A DNA stretch of 64,000 bases from Membranipora membranacea (Eukaryota > Bryozoa > Gymnolaemata > Cheilostomatida > Membraniporidae), in assembly GCA_914767715.1 (NCBI GenBank), contig OU612068.1:992001-1056000 (forward strand), read 5' to 3'. Under the pieces are notes generated by a model. That model was not told the DNA's origin and ran no database searches. It saw nothing but the letters and a program-made list of their open reading frames with translations. Below, piece after piece: positions 24,384 to 35,718 of this stretch. Position 1 is the stretch's first letter. Every line of letters begins with the position of its first letter. The position numbers were made by a program, and so were the translations under genes.

Positions 24384-27300
24384 ATGAAAGGGACGCCCCC
24401 TCCACCTGCCACTGTAGAAGCATTTAACGAGGATACGAGGAGTCATCACGACAGTCCCACAGAGTCTGACGATGAGGATAAATTAGTCATAGACTTAGAT
24501 CCTAACGTTTCTACAATGTCAAACAGCTCTGATAGCAGCAGTACTAAAAAACTCGACCTCCTTACAAAACCAGCCAAGACTGCCGAGCTGTCGTCGCCTG
24601 AAGAGAGCAGCAGTCATAACAAAGACCAGATTCCAGCTCCTAATACTAAAAACGGAGAAGCTAATCCCGCTGCTCCGCAAGTCAAAACTAAAGGAAAGCG
24701 AGGAGGTAATAAAAACAAATCTACGACGGATATCAAAAACGCTGCTGATAATAGCGCTAGCAATCCGACCAACGGTAATGGAAATAAAGGTGCCAAACCT
24801 GATAAAAATCCAAAAACAAACAATGCTGATAAAGACAGTGGGAAAACTACGCCAGCCGGCAAACCGGGTCGCAAGAAAAAGGAGAAGCTGCCAACGATTA
24901 AAACAGAGAATGGCTCATTGGCAGCTGTTAGTGACAGCGACCCCGGTGACCCCTACAAGTTCGACCAGAGTGATGAGAAAACCATATCTAGTACCACCGC
25001 AGGCAAACACAGCAAAACCAAGGTGGGTAGAGTTAAATATGTTGAATTTATTTTCAGTCAGCTAACGCAGTTTTGCTAAATGCTATTTTATGCTGATTGA
25101 TTGGTAGAAAACAATAGATATTTCATAAGTTGTCACTCTGTTGTATATATTTGATGGCCGGAGGAAATGCTTAGGTGCTTACTAATTCACTGCTTTCTAA
25201 ACATTTCAACATAGACAACAAAAAAAGTGGAAGAGCATATTTCCTGGATTATTGGGCTGGAATGACACCATTGATGTTGGAAATAGCCTTCAAGTGTTGC
25301 CATGCCGCTTGTATCTAAAGCAGGATGCGTAGCAGTTTTATTGGCAACGTTCACTTTGGAGCGAGAGCGTAGTGAGCTATTTTTATACCAGCTCAGATAA
25401 TGAATGTTATCTTGCCTGCTTGGCTGCACTAATCAGCCTCATTGGGTGTAATTTCATGATGTGGTTTGGACTGGCACTTTGTTATTTTGCCTCGAGAAGT
25501 GTTTGGTCTTTCTTGACTCATTACACCGAGGCCACAGAAAAGTCACCTAACAATCTGGCCCTTCAGCGCTGGGCTGTATTGTATCAACCAATTAATACGC
25601 AGCACTAAAAACAAAAGTGTTTTTGTTGAACCAAAATGTCCTTAAATCAAGATTGCGTAGTCAATAACCACCACCCTATATAACACACATGACAGTAATA
25701 TGGTGGTCCTAAAGCTGCGGCTGTCGGCTGTCGTCACAGCTTGTGATGTGAGTAGAAGGTTATAGCCCTCTGTATGAGATGTGCTCATATTAACTCCAGC
25801 CTGGCAGATAAATCTGTCATATTTGTAATGTCAACACTGTAATCCTATGTAATCAGGGGAGTAGTTCTATATCCCTGTTATTTCAATAATGCAGCTTATG
25901 AGAGAGCAGCTATTAGACATTGTTTGAATAGGTCTGCTTTAAGGTGGCAATGCAGAAAATGTGTTTTGTAAATTGCACCTGCCTTTAATTAGGCTTATAT
26001 CAGGGCACTAATTATCACGCTAACCATTACATCCATTACATTACAACCCAACTATCAGGCACAATGAATTAGGAAGTGTGATGAGGTGTATTAATAACAT
26101 AGATATTATCTATCGATGCTAAACAATATGATAGGAAACAAAAGATTTATACTCTAACTATGTTATATTTAATTGATAAAAAATATTTAGTTTCATCACC
26201 GCTTCATTGAGTTTCCATCACATTTTTTATTAAAGTTATGGCTAATGATGTAAGCCTTTCGTGGAGAGACCCTCAGCTATCATGCTATTACGCAATAAGC
26301 ATTAGAATTTATTAGGATTCCAGTGTCGGCTAGTCACGCATAACTCATCAATAAGGTCATAGCAGTGTGCAATTTGACAGATTTGATCTAACAATGATCT
26401 GTGATAGGCCATCAATCGTAGACGAGGTGCAGATCTGGTTACACTTTGTCTTGACAGCTTAGATCTTATATGTGGTTCTAATTATTGCCTTGCTGTGGCT
26501 TCGTGGAACAAAGGTATGAGACTGAGATCTCAACACCCAAAATGAATAACATCCAGCTCCCATCCCTCTCATAATGAAGAAAGCAGACCAAATATTGCAA
26601 TAATAAAAGAGAATTTCTTTGCGTCTTTCTAATCTACTGTTTTGCTTTAAAGTTCCACGTAGCTCAACTTGAAGAAAAACAGGAAATTGGTATTATGTCT
26701 CCACTTCTGGCCCTCGGGCGTTTCTCATAACCCTGTTGACAATTTAAAAATGCAGACTATAGACTTAACACCGCTAGATCTACGAATAATAATTATCACA
26801 CAATGGATCCTTGCCAAATATGAAATTAGGTCATAATCATTTTTCGTGAATTTCCTCTCAGGTAAAAGTTGAGCCTGTAACTACTAAAGATGCGCAGACC
26901 GAGTATGACTGGAGAAGTGTGTCCACAGCAACAGAACCAGAGAACCTCGGACCATGTGAACCAGGAACTCAAGTCTGCCTCGAGGGAATCGTCTGGCAGG
27001 AAACTAGCAACGGTAAGATTTTTTTTCTTATGAAGAACTCACTTCTGGAGTAAAGTGCAAAAGCTTGTTTATGATTAATCCTTGATCACACCACTTACAT
27101 ATGATATCGTTTATTTATTGTGATGCTAATTAATTGGCTCTGCGGCACGTAGCAAAGAATTTAAAAAAATCTCTTTATATTACCTGAGAGGATAACTCCA
27201 AAATAATCCTCTGCATAGTAAAATTTCTATCATTTAATTATCCTGTTTTTATTTTCTCCACTTATATATAGGTGTTCTAGTAGTTAATGTGACATGGAAA

Positions 27301-30300
27301 AAAAAGACTTATATCGGGACACTTCTTGATGCTACAAAGTTTGATTGGTCTCCGCCCAGGTAAATTAATACTAGAACAAAGAATGACGTTGATATCTCTC
27401 AAACGCACTTGAATTTTCATCAACATAACCAGATCCTAGTACCTAGGTTTCCAGCTTGGTTAATTTGGAATATTTAGCTGGTCTTATTCAAATAGATTTG
27501 CGTGACTTTCATAATGAAAATGTTTTGAATTCTTTGGTTTCACTTGTATGTTATAACCCGGAAAGTAAAACAATAAGAGTATAAGTTATAAAATGTATGC
27601 TTTTCCTTCTACAGTTGTGATTCCCCTGTTGGCGATTTTGAAGGAAGGACACCCAAGGGTCGAGGAAAAAGGCGTGTTCCGCTAAGCGATACATTCAAGG
27701 ATATAAATGAGAGAAAACTTAGGAAAGAACAACGGCAAAAGAGTGGTAAGTTAGCCAACTTTTAGAAATATAACTATAACCCAGCTATTTAATTCACAAG
27801 ACACACATCAATTTGATAAGCCTCCAAGTTGTCACTTACATTCTTGGCAAACATTCTTTTTCCAAAATAATCATGGTTTTGGACTTAGAAGATGGCATTG
27901 GTAATGAAGATAAATGTTGATCATGTTGGCGTCGTTGACATCTTGTCATTTAACTTTTTGCAGTGCAAGCTCAACATCCTCCTCCTAGTCCTGCTAAATC
28001 AGACAATGGTAAGAGGAAAGGACGCAGCTCAGAGTGCGATAATACTGAGCCCACTCCTAAGAGAGGACGAGCAGCCTCACGTAACAGTGTATACACTGCC
28101 CCTCCTTCTCCTCCTCAGTATGAGTGTCCAGAACCTAACTGTGGTAAAAAATATAAACAACTAAACGGACTTAGATACCACCAACGTAACGCACATCATG
28201 ACGGGTCGCCATCACCCCCAGCCTCTGATAGTACGTCTGAGACTGATAAACCTGAGTCTGTATCCTCGCCTGAGGAACCTCCTCGTAAATCTAAGCGTAA
28301 GACTAAAGCTGAAAAAGCTGCTGAGAAACGTGAAGCTAAAACTGAGACTAAGCCAGAACCAGTGGAGCTGAATAAAGACATTGTTATACCTGAGAAGCCA
28401 TTAGATTCACCTCCCCCTGCGGCGCCGGTTACCACGGTGACGGCTCCTGTTGTGTCCGTACCGACAGAGGCTGTCAGAGCTAACACAACCTCAGTAATAA
28501 CTCCGACAACTACCACTGCTCAGATAGCAGCTACAGCTACCACTACTCAGCCGCCCCCTCCACCTGCAGTCGTACCTGCAGTCGTACCTGCAGTCGTACC
28601 TCCAGTCGTACCTCCAGTTGTGCCTGTAGCTACAATCACACCTCAGGTCGTTAAACCAGCAGTAGAGGATAACTCAAATACTGCAAACTCATCTACAAGC
28701 AATCGCACGATAGCCATAGCTCCACCGCCAAAACTTATATCAAAGCCACCCAATAGTTCTATGGCTCCATTGACTACTATAACCTCACCCGGTGTTTATA
28801 ATAACTCTGCGCTAAAGCCAATTCAGCCGAAGCCTACTATAATGGGAGAGAGTGCTCCTAATCCATCCCTCCAAGATCTCATGGACCAAAAGAAAAACAA
28901 GCGAAAACGTTCAGGTAGTAAAGATGATTTGTTAGGTACTATACCAGTTTCTATAAGCAATCCTAATGACTTGCACAATAAACCACCAACCACTGTTCAC
29001 AAATTTGAGACTGAACATCGTGGACTTCTCAGTAATGGCGGTATGATTAATCAGGCAGGTATGGATCCTAATAGTATACTGCAGAGCCCCTCATACTCAG
29101 ATATATCTGACGAGGGGGAACTACGCAGATCTCGAGACCTCATGACATCACGCAGCAGTGAGCCAAACCTGTACTCTCAAACTCAATACCCGGTAGCTAC
29201 AGTGAGCCCACAAAAGACTTTAGCTAGTTCTAGCAGTAATTCTGATAAGGATAAGGGTAAGATGCCGATTGGTCGACAAACACCCTCTCACTCTCCTGCT
29301 CCGATGTCATCTCATGAGGATAAACATCAGAAACCAGTCATGCCTGCATTCCAATCTCAGTCACTGCAAAGTATGGCATCTTCATGGCCTGCCAGCTATC
29401 CTGATATGCAACTGTTAATGCAACAACAACAACAACAACAACAACTTGGTGCTAATAACAATCCTTATAACAAAGATAAGCCACAATCCAGCCACTCTAT
29501 ATCACCCAAACCCCAATATAAACCACCGCAGAGTGACAGTAGACTTCAACTATTTAGAGAAAATGTGGCTGATCCTAAACCATCTCAGATTCTACCCAAA
29601 AAAACTAATAGTATGAATGATGGGCCACATGACTTTTCAAAACCTACCTCAAGGCAACAGAACGAATTCTTAATGTACCAACAGCAACAAGAGCAACAAA
29701 AACGTGAGATGATGAGGAATATCTCGCCCGCCAACAAAGCGCCATCTATGTCTCATTCCAGTAAAAATCATCATGAAAACTCAAACCGGCAGGATAGAAA
29801 TTCAGCACCTCGATCTTCTCCAGCGCCACAGGTTTCTATGCCTTCGACGCTATCACCATTCCAAATGGCAAATTCGATGGCAAATTCGATGGCCAACTCT
29901 ATGGCAAATCCTATGGCAAATCCTATGGCAAACCCTATGGCAAACCCTATGGCAAACCATCTGTCCAGTGTGATGTTGCAGCAATATATGAACATGAATG
30001 GTATGGGGATGGGTATGGGCATGAACCCCGCGATGCTGGCTCGAGGTATGAACCCGGCAGCACTGCTAGGATTCCAGCAGCAGCTTATGGAGCAGCAACA
30101 ACAGCAACAAATTAAAGACAGCAGGAACTCAGCATCTCCACTGATGGGCTCTTCTAAATCTAGTCATAAGATTCATGAGCTAGAAAATAGACAATCTAAA
30201 TCACCTCGCCCCTCGCATTCATCGTCCAGTAAAGGAGGACCTAGCGGAAACCCTTCACCACACTTACCGCCTCAGCTCTATGGTTTAGGTAAGTGAAAGC

Positions 30301-30545
30301 ATCAGAAGGTTTATTATTGGTTGCTTTTCCCATTCTATTTTATGTTTATGATGATTGCTTGTATTTTTCAAATATGCTAATACTGGTTTGTAAAGGATAA
30401 TACGCTCTATATTGTATGCAGCTCCTTTCTCTGTGATGCTGTCCATTCAAAAACAAATCGCTCTGAATATGTTCAACTTGAAAATAACTTGACTTTCTTA
30501 TTTTTCTCAACAGGAATGGGAGGCTTCCTCAATCCAAATAAATAG
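24384..30545 (+). CDS. ZNF609: ZNF608/ZNF609-like zinc-finger protein (scribbler homologue)
   Basis: A nuclear transcription regulator; the family includes vertebrate ZNF608/ZNF609 and Drosophila scribbler. There are six coding exons: 24356-25022, 26862-27012, 27272-27359, 27615-27745, 27964-30288 and 30514-30545, with compatible phases at every junction. From the ATG at 24384 the protein is about 1,121 residues, shorter than the roughly 1,400-1,500 I recall for human members. Landmarks in order: an acidic DKLVIDLD block near residue 35; the family signature around residues 238-293 ([20 protein letters not shown], then [21 protein letters not shown]); one C2H2 finger at about 391-413 (C-x4-C-x12-H-x4-H); a long low-complexity tail with VVP, Gln and MAN repeats; and a conserved HKIHELE near the C-terminus. 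The first exon is open upstream of the ATG to its acceptor, so a start in an earlier exon is possible. I cannot tell ZNF608 from ZNF609; an invertebrate probably has one pre-duplication gene. Confidence 0.93.
28565..28624 (+). repeat. Coding repeat (VVP)n in the ZNF609-like protein
   Basis: Units of the form CCTGCAGTCGTA, changing to CCTCCAGTCGTA, run in frame and encode alternating VVPA and VVPP. The first three units are nearly identical at DNA level, which suggests recent slippage expansion in a disordered linker. Confidence 0.8.
29421..29444 (+). repeat. Pure (CAA)8 polyglutamine tract
   Basis: Eight uninterrupted CAA codons encode a Gln run in the C-terminal disordered region of the ZNF609-like protein. 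Pure CAA runs are slippage-prone, so length polymorphism is likely. Confidence 0.9.
29865..29960 (+). repeat. 12-bp coding minisatellite, eight MAN-x units
   Basis: Eight 12-bp units (ATGGCAAAYYCN) run in frame and encode MANS three times, MANP four times and MANH once. The antisense strand stays open through it because of the 12-bp period, so the minus-strand frame over this stretch is a shadow. A Met/Gly-rich repeat ([10 protein letters not shown]) follows shortly after. Confidence 0.92.
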
Positions 30546-30860
30546 ACAATAGAGCAGAGCTAAGATCTGATTCCCTCATCACATGAATCGGGACTCAGAA
30601 GACATGAAAACAAGAGACTCAGAAGAACAACCTCCAGCCCATTGTCTGTTATGTTGTAATATGAATTGTAGATTTTGAAAAAAACAAATTTATCACTAAA
30701 TGTAAATACGATGTACATGTATATTTTTCTGCTTTGTTTTTTTGCATAACTGAAGCAACAACAATTTCTTTTGTCAAAATTAATTGCATTTTTCCGGAAT
30801 TTAAAATTCTCTGTCCCTGTATTTCAAAACTTGTTCTTCACAATGCCTTTTGTATTCAAA

Positions 30861-30866
30861 AATAAA
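30861..30866 (+). terminator. Poly(A) signal of the ZNF609-like gene
   Basis: AATAAA lies about 315 bases after the TAG stop, in AT-rich 3' UTR. It is the first canonical hexamer after the stop codon. Confidence 0.65.
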
Positions 30867-31123
30867 AATTGAAACAACTGTTTCAATCATAGTGAAAGTG
30901 GAAGGAACAGATGAGGTTTACTGACCAAAAAATTATTTATTGTTCCCAACTTAAATTGCAACAAACAGACTGACTAAATATAACATTATGCCTACTGTGT
31001 GCTGCTTGTACACCATAACAAGGAATTTTGCAACATGCATTTTCTGTGGTATTGATATGCACATCCTTCCAACCATGTAGTGTCCCCATTGAACTCGCCC
31101 GTTCATTGAGGGACTCTGTCACC

Positions 31124-31157
31124 AGGGAGTTTGGGACAGTTACATCCCAAACTCCCT
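31124..31157. repeat. 13-bp perfect inverted repeat; member of a dispersed fold-back repeat
   Basis: AGGGAGTTTGGGA (31124-31136) and TCCCAAACTCCCT (31145-31157) pair perfectly around an 8-nt spacer. Read on the minus strand, the 21 bases ending at 31116 match 50310-50330 at 19 of 21 positions, where a similar but weaker hairpin exists. The two are probably copies of one small repeat. Confidence 0.6.
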
Positions 31158-31827
31158 GCTGTCATGTCGTAAGAATGAAGGGTCATCTCACTAAGGAGTT
31201 GTCCGCTTTAAGTGATTGTAGACATAACTCCTACAGATGGTATATTTTCTGGCAGTCATGTCCTCAGTAGCCAACACACAGGATAAAATGGGATACATAC
31301 ACTAGGTATTTCACATAGTTTGTCCAACAGGTTTTCTGAGGCAATGCCAATTATCAGATCTACATCTTTTTATATTTCCACCTAAAATAAAAGTTTTGTT
31401 GGATTATGAGTCCTTGTAATTCTGTTGGAAAACTTATTACAATAATATAATCGTAAGAAAAATTTCTTCCCATGAAACTAAATCAATAGCAAACTTGCTG
31501 CCACTGTTTGAACATGAACACTAAGATGTTATATAGTGACGACAGCCATTACTCTGCTGCACATTTATGCTAAACATATTCAGCTCCGAACAGGCCTCTG
31601 CAGTTCATTGATTATGAGGGAATAACTTTGTTTTGTCTTATGAAATAGATGCATGCTTCAAGGAAGGCTATGTATTATATGTATAATTATGAATTATGTC
31701 AAGATAGAAATTATTTATGTTCATTTGTTCTGATGAAAATACTTGTTAGCACACCAAACAGGGAAAATTACCTGCATTAGTTGGTTGTTGATTCATATTT
31801 ATTACCAATAAGTCAGAAGTTACGTAC

Positions 31828-32200
31828 TTAAAGGGCAAACAGGGTTTCAAACAACTTCTGATTGATCAATAGCAGATTGCAGCTTCTGTATAGGGAAAAA
31901 GACAAAATCTAATTAGGATGATTATTCTGCCAGAATTCTTGTGAAACATTTCATCCATCAGGTACTCAAATGCAGCTAAAATAGAATACCACAGAGCAGT
32001 TTCCTGTTCCTGTTAGTATTTAGCCTGTGCTCTATCATTATTCCAGCAATGTCTTGGAACCTCCCCGAAACTGAAGGGTTACCCAGCTTACAGTCAGCAA
32101 CTACGTTGCTTTGCGCCGTGTCATGCACAAAGCTGATGCTCCATAGCACATTATTTACTTCCCATAAATGCATTGCTGCGAAACCTTGGTTGCCCTTTAA
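31828..32200. mobile_element. Putative MITE-like element with 21-bp terminal inverted repeats
   Basis: TTAAAGGGCAAACAGGGTTTC (31828-31848, shown here as 5' end) is matched in inverted orientation by 32180-32200 at 19 of 21 positions. The 373-bp span has no transposase domain that I can see. Both ends carry TTAA, which could be a target duplication of a TTAA-specific transposon or simply part of the TIR. Superfamily is uncertain. Confidence 0.5.
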
Positions 32201-32984
32201 AGGGACTTACAAGTATCAAGACTTGTCACAAAAGAATGGAGAACTGATTTTTAAGTACAACAGAATAAAATTTTCAAAGGTAGTTGATAAAACTGCTGTC
32301 AAAATGGCTTTGGAATATGACAGTGATTGCATTAAACTCCATGTTATTGAACAAAATTTTTGTTTTGTGTGGGTCAAATGGCTTTTCACTAGATCCTGAA
32401 TGCTCACCTGAATGACCACAGCGGCTTATATCCTAATGTTGGTGTTACTCCTTTTCTTATTTAACTATTCCATGTGCCCATGTTGAGCATTTCAAAGCTG
32501 GGTCAATAGCTGCATCTCTCAAAAAACACCATATCATCAATTCAAATATCTTGCAGTGCTCTTTGGTGTGGCCATGTTCTCTGTTATCCAAAGAGTGGCC
32601 CATTGTAATAATAATGTTTGGCATTTAGATACCAGATTCCAGTTCGGGACACAGTTATTAAACAAGAAAGAAGGGAAATAAGTATCAGGAGTACTGGGGC
32701 GGCTCTTGGCCAGATTGGCTGACCTATCATATTTCCATCATGTTATATTTCTGTTCCCAGTAGTCATCTGGTTCCAACCAAATATTTTGTATAACATGCT
32801 GGCCAACGTAGTGTAATTACAAGGGGTCCCAGCAATGAGCCACGTAAGCCCAACAACCCAACACATACGCTGTGTTGCATAGGGTGGCAATGGTGGAGTG
32901 GAATGAGCTATGGGACAAGAGAACACAACTTTTAGTAGTGAATAATGGGCATGCTAATTAGCGCCATCAACCCATTTTTTTGAG

Positions 32985-33165
32985 GATGGTGAGATGGCGT
33001 AATCAGATAGCGCGCTTGCTAATCACTGCCAGGCGATTAGTGCCACAAGAGTTGAGGGTTTGAATCCCGTTGGGGGAGCTTTCAAGGTTGATTGTTCCAG
33101 CCCCCAGCATCCTCGGCTGTATACCTCCTCTGGCCAATGCAGTGTAGCTGTGAAAAAAATCGCAG
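32985..33165 (+). mobile_element. tRNA-like SINE
   Basis: The sequence has RNA polymerase III internal-promoter architecture. An A-box-like TGGCGTAATCAGATAGCG begins at 32995, and a B-box-like GGTTTGAATCCC lies at 33057-33068, about 60 nt apart. It does not fold as a clean tRNA: the acceptor ends do not pair and an extra CTAATC/GATTAG stem lies between the boxes. A non-tRNA tail and a short A-run near 33153 follow. It reads best as a tRNA-derived SINE; boundaries are approximate. Confidence 0.5.
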
Positions 33166-33289
33166 ATTACTTTTGATAGTTCCAATTGCCTTTAATCTTA
33201 GATCAAAAATCTTCATAAGAGTATAGATCTATATTATCCGACCACACACTACCTTCCCTGCAACACAATATCTCAGAGTGACCCAAGAG

Positions 33290-33720
33290 CCCTAGGAAGC
33301 TCAGCTACAAGGCATTGGGCCAACAGCAGATTGAGTACTGCAGCGTGATCTGCAATCCTCATCATCAAAATAAGACCCACCAAATAAAAGCAATTTAGAA
33401 CAGTGCAGCTCGCTTTGTCAGTAGCAACCATTCAGCATTCAACAGCGTATCAACAATGAAAACAAATCTTTACTGGGAGAGCCTGCAAGCTAGGAGGATG
33501 ATAATCAGAATAATACTGTTGCACTGATTAAGATCATCAGCAGGCAGAAAGATGTAAGAACTGAGCTAAGACCATAAGCTGCAGCTCACTGAGAGAATCA
33601 CGAAGCTTCATTGCAGAGCTGTGGCGTTCCAGGGACTGGTTCCAATTAGAGATTTAGCTGAAGTCCCTGACACAATTGTGCTGGGGAAAAGCTCACCACA
33701 AAGCATGTTATATTTGGTGG
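33290..33720 (+). pseudogene. Relic of a non-LTR retrotransposon (CR1/Jockey-type reverse transcriptase C-terminus)
   Basis: In one frame the sequence reads GQQQIEYCSVICNPHHQN, then a stop, then NSAARFVSSNHSAFNSV and YWESLQARR. This is the familiar order of the region just after the reverse transcriptase core of CR1/Jockey-like LINEs (Q-x-EY-x-S-x-VW-x-PH; RRAARFV; GW-x-SLQ-x-RR). The internal stop and later frame breaks show it is dead. It lies directly after the SINE and before the inverted TIR pair. Confidence 0.75.
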
Positions 33721-33953
33721 CAGTAGATGTCTTCAAATCAGGAGCAGCTCAACTCTTTATTTAAACACCATCATATTTGCACCTGTAGATAATTACAAGG
33801 TATCTATGTAGGAAAACATAAGACTCAATGTAGATTACAGCCCCCGCAGTCTGAGAAAATTGTGAGTTACTCGCAGCAAGGAGAAACTGTTACCCGTTGC
33901 TAGCAGACTACTTTGAAAGTCACCCCTGTTTGTCAAGATCAACAAGGGTCCCT

Positions 33954-34163
33954 GGGGGGTCTTTCAATTAGAAACAGCCAAAATCACAATCTGATCGCTC
34001 ACTCACTCGATACCTGCTAGGGCTCTCACTTTCAGATCGCTGACTCAAGCGATTTGAGAGCGATTTTGTCTAATTGAAAGACCAAGTGAGTGATAATTTT
34101 GAGTGATGTGATAGTGATAACTTGCTTTAGTAAAGGATCACCCTTTCTAATTGAAAGACCCCC
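33954..34163. mobile_element. TIR element, copy 1 (MITE-like, 210 bp)
   Basis: It begins GGGGGGTCTTTCAATTAG and ends with the inverse, CTAATTGAAAGACCCCC. A third copy of the CTAATTGAAAGA motif lies inside, near 34071. It is nearly identical, in opposite orientation, to 34826-35071. It has no coding capacity. A clear target-site duplication is not visible. Confidence 0.75.
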
Positions 34164-34825
34164 TGGCTAACCCTCTGTCACATAGTACTAGGAGTTGTCC
34201 CACTTTCATGTAAGAACACACAACTACTATATTTTTCTTAGATTTTGCCAAAGGAATAAAAAATGTCTATTGTAATGGGTCAGTTTCCGGCATAAGTGGT
34301 TCGATTTAGTTTTATTATTAAATTACTTGTCTAATAGAGCGAACCATTACACTTTTAGTTACACTGATGAAATTTGGATGGTGGTCAACACACTTTTCCA
34401 AGTTGAGAGGAAGCAACATCATTTAATATTCCACTGATAACTCTGTGACATAGGACATTGTACCATTGCTGTGAGTACCCGCTGTTTTCATGTTGCTGTG
34501 CATCATGCATCGAGAGTTTTTAAGATTTATAGAGATATATCCTGCTCTAATAGTTCAGTAAGGAATTATGGTTTTTTTCTAATTAATTTTTTTCCTCATC
34601 AATAAATAATAATGATGATAGAAAGAATGGAAAGTAGTGATTCAATTGAAAGTTGATGGTGAGTCCGACTTTCTCATTCTATTCATACCATACATTAGCC
34701 ATCTATCTATCCATATATGCAAGGCCATGCAAAGTCATGAACTTGTCAATCACTCATTCAATTAATTAATGTCTGTTACAAATACAACTCAACACTACTT
34801 ACACACACTCACTGACTGACAGTCA

Positions 34826-35071
34826 GGGGGGTCTTTCAATTAGAAAGAGCGATGCATTACTAAAGCAAGTTATCACTATCACATCGCTCAAAATTATCAC
34901 TCACTTGGTCTTTCAATTAGACAAAATCGCTCACAAATCGCTCACTCAGAATGTATATAGTTCCATCAAGTGACTGAGCGATCTGAAAGCGAGAGCCCTA
35001 GCAGGTATCACTCACTCTGTGAGTGAACGATCAGATTGCGATTTTGGCTGTTTCTAATTGAAAGACCCCCC
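34826..35071. mobile_element. TIR element, copy 2, inverted relative to copy 1 (246 bp)
   Basis: The reverse complement of this segment aligns with 33954-34163 over almost its whole length, with one insertion of about 30 bases. It carries the same terminal GGGGGGTCTTTCAATTAG and internal motif. The pair is about 660 bp apart and could fold into a long stem. No transposase or clear target duplication was seen. Confidence 0.75.
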
Positions 35072-35344
35072 TGAGTCACAGCAGACTGAGTCTCAAGAGT
35101 CGGCCTTCTTTCTTACTTACTAACTTACTAAGCGTATGAATCATTATTATCAGCATCATTTTCAACCACCATTTCACTCACATACACTCAATTTTTTTCT
35201 CTAGAAGTAAGTCACTCACTGTTATGATGCATATGATTCTGCTGTAATGTAACCATTGGCCATGCAGCCAACAAAAGGTTTTGGACTTGATTTCGAAACC
35301 ACAATGAGATCTGCTCAATTCTTTCCTTGTTTCACGTCGATCTA

Positions 35345-35718
35345 TCAGTCTTTACATTCTTTATTTCTGTGTATGATTGGTTGGTTGGTTGGTGCGTTGG
35401 TTGGTGCGTTTAGTGGTTGGTTGGTGCGTTTAGTGGTACGTCTGGGTCTGAATTTATAGGCATTACGTGAGGATACTCTTTGACTGATATTAAAAATGAT
35501 ACGATTGTACAGAGGATGAGACTCATTCCTTAAAATATTATTGAAATGATTAGCGCAGATTGTAAACATAAATCATTGAGGTTGGTAAGTTCTAAAGCTA
35601 AACAGCGTTCCACATAGTCAAATTCTGGGAGGATAACTCTCAATGCTGCCTTTTGTACACTTTCAAGCCTTGATTTGTTATGAAGGGTAAAGCTCCGTAT
35701 ATAGTCATGTACCCCCAC
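35345..35718 (-). pseudogene. Relic of a non-LTR retrotransposon on the minus strand (ORF2 C-terminus, frameshifted)
   Basis: Read on the minus strand, one frame gives RLESVQKAALRVILPEFDY followed by LALELTNLNDLCLQ. After a frameshift near 35560 another gives ICANHFNNILRNESHPLYNR. This order (VQKRALRII-P, then AL-x-L-x-x-L, then C-x-x-FN-x-x-x-x-x-HPL) is typical of the C-terminal end of CR1/L2-type LINE ORF2 proteins. The frame break and lost upstream domains show a dead copy. Its end runs into a GGTT microsatellite. Confidence 0.7.
35376..35440 (+). repeat. GGTT/GGTGCGTT microsatellite
   Basis: Short units GGTTGGTT and GGTGCGTT alternate with TTAGTGGT. The repeat overlaps the 3' end of the minus-strand LINE relic. 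Confidence 0.8.

Noticed and set aside
24614-24874. Minus-strand 86-aa hydrophobic frame antisense to the first ZNF609-like exon
   Set aside because: It is the shadow of a Lys/Asn/Ala-rich coding exon on the plus strand whose splicing and homology are clear.
28196-28516. Minus-strand 106-aa frame inside the large ZNF609-like exon
   Set aside because: An antisense shadow of the conserved sense frame; composition mirrors the Pro/Thr/Val-rich sense repeats.
29771-30022. Minus-strand frame with an IGFA repeat
   Set aside because: The repeat comes from reading the 12-bp MAN minisatellite backwards; not an independent gene.
32049-32399. 116-aa plus-strand frame near a TIR element
   Set aside because: Straddles the element boundary at 32200 and has no transposase motif; treated as chance.
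32985-33070. A functional tRNA gene
   Set aside because: A- and B-box-like motifs are present, but the acceptor stem and cloverleaf do not close; better explained as a SINE.
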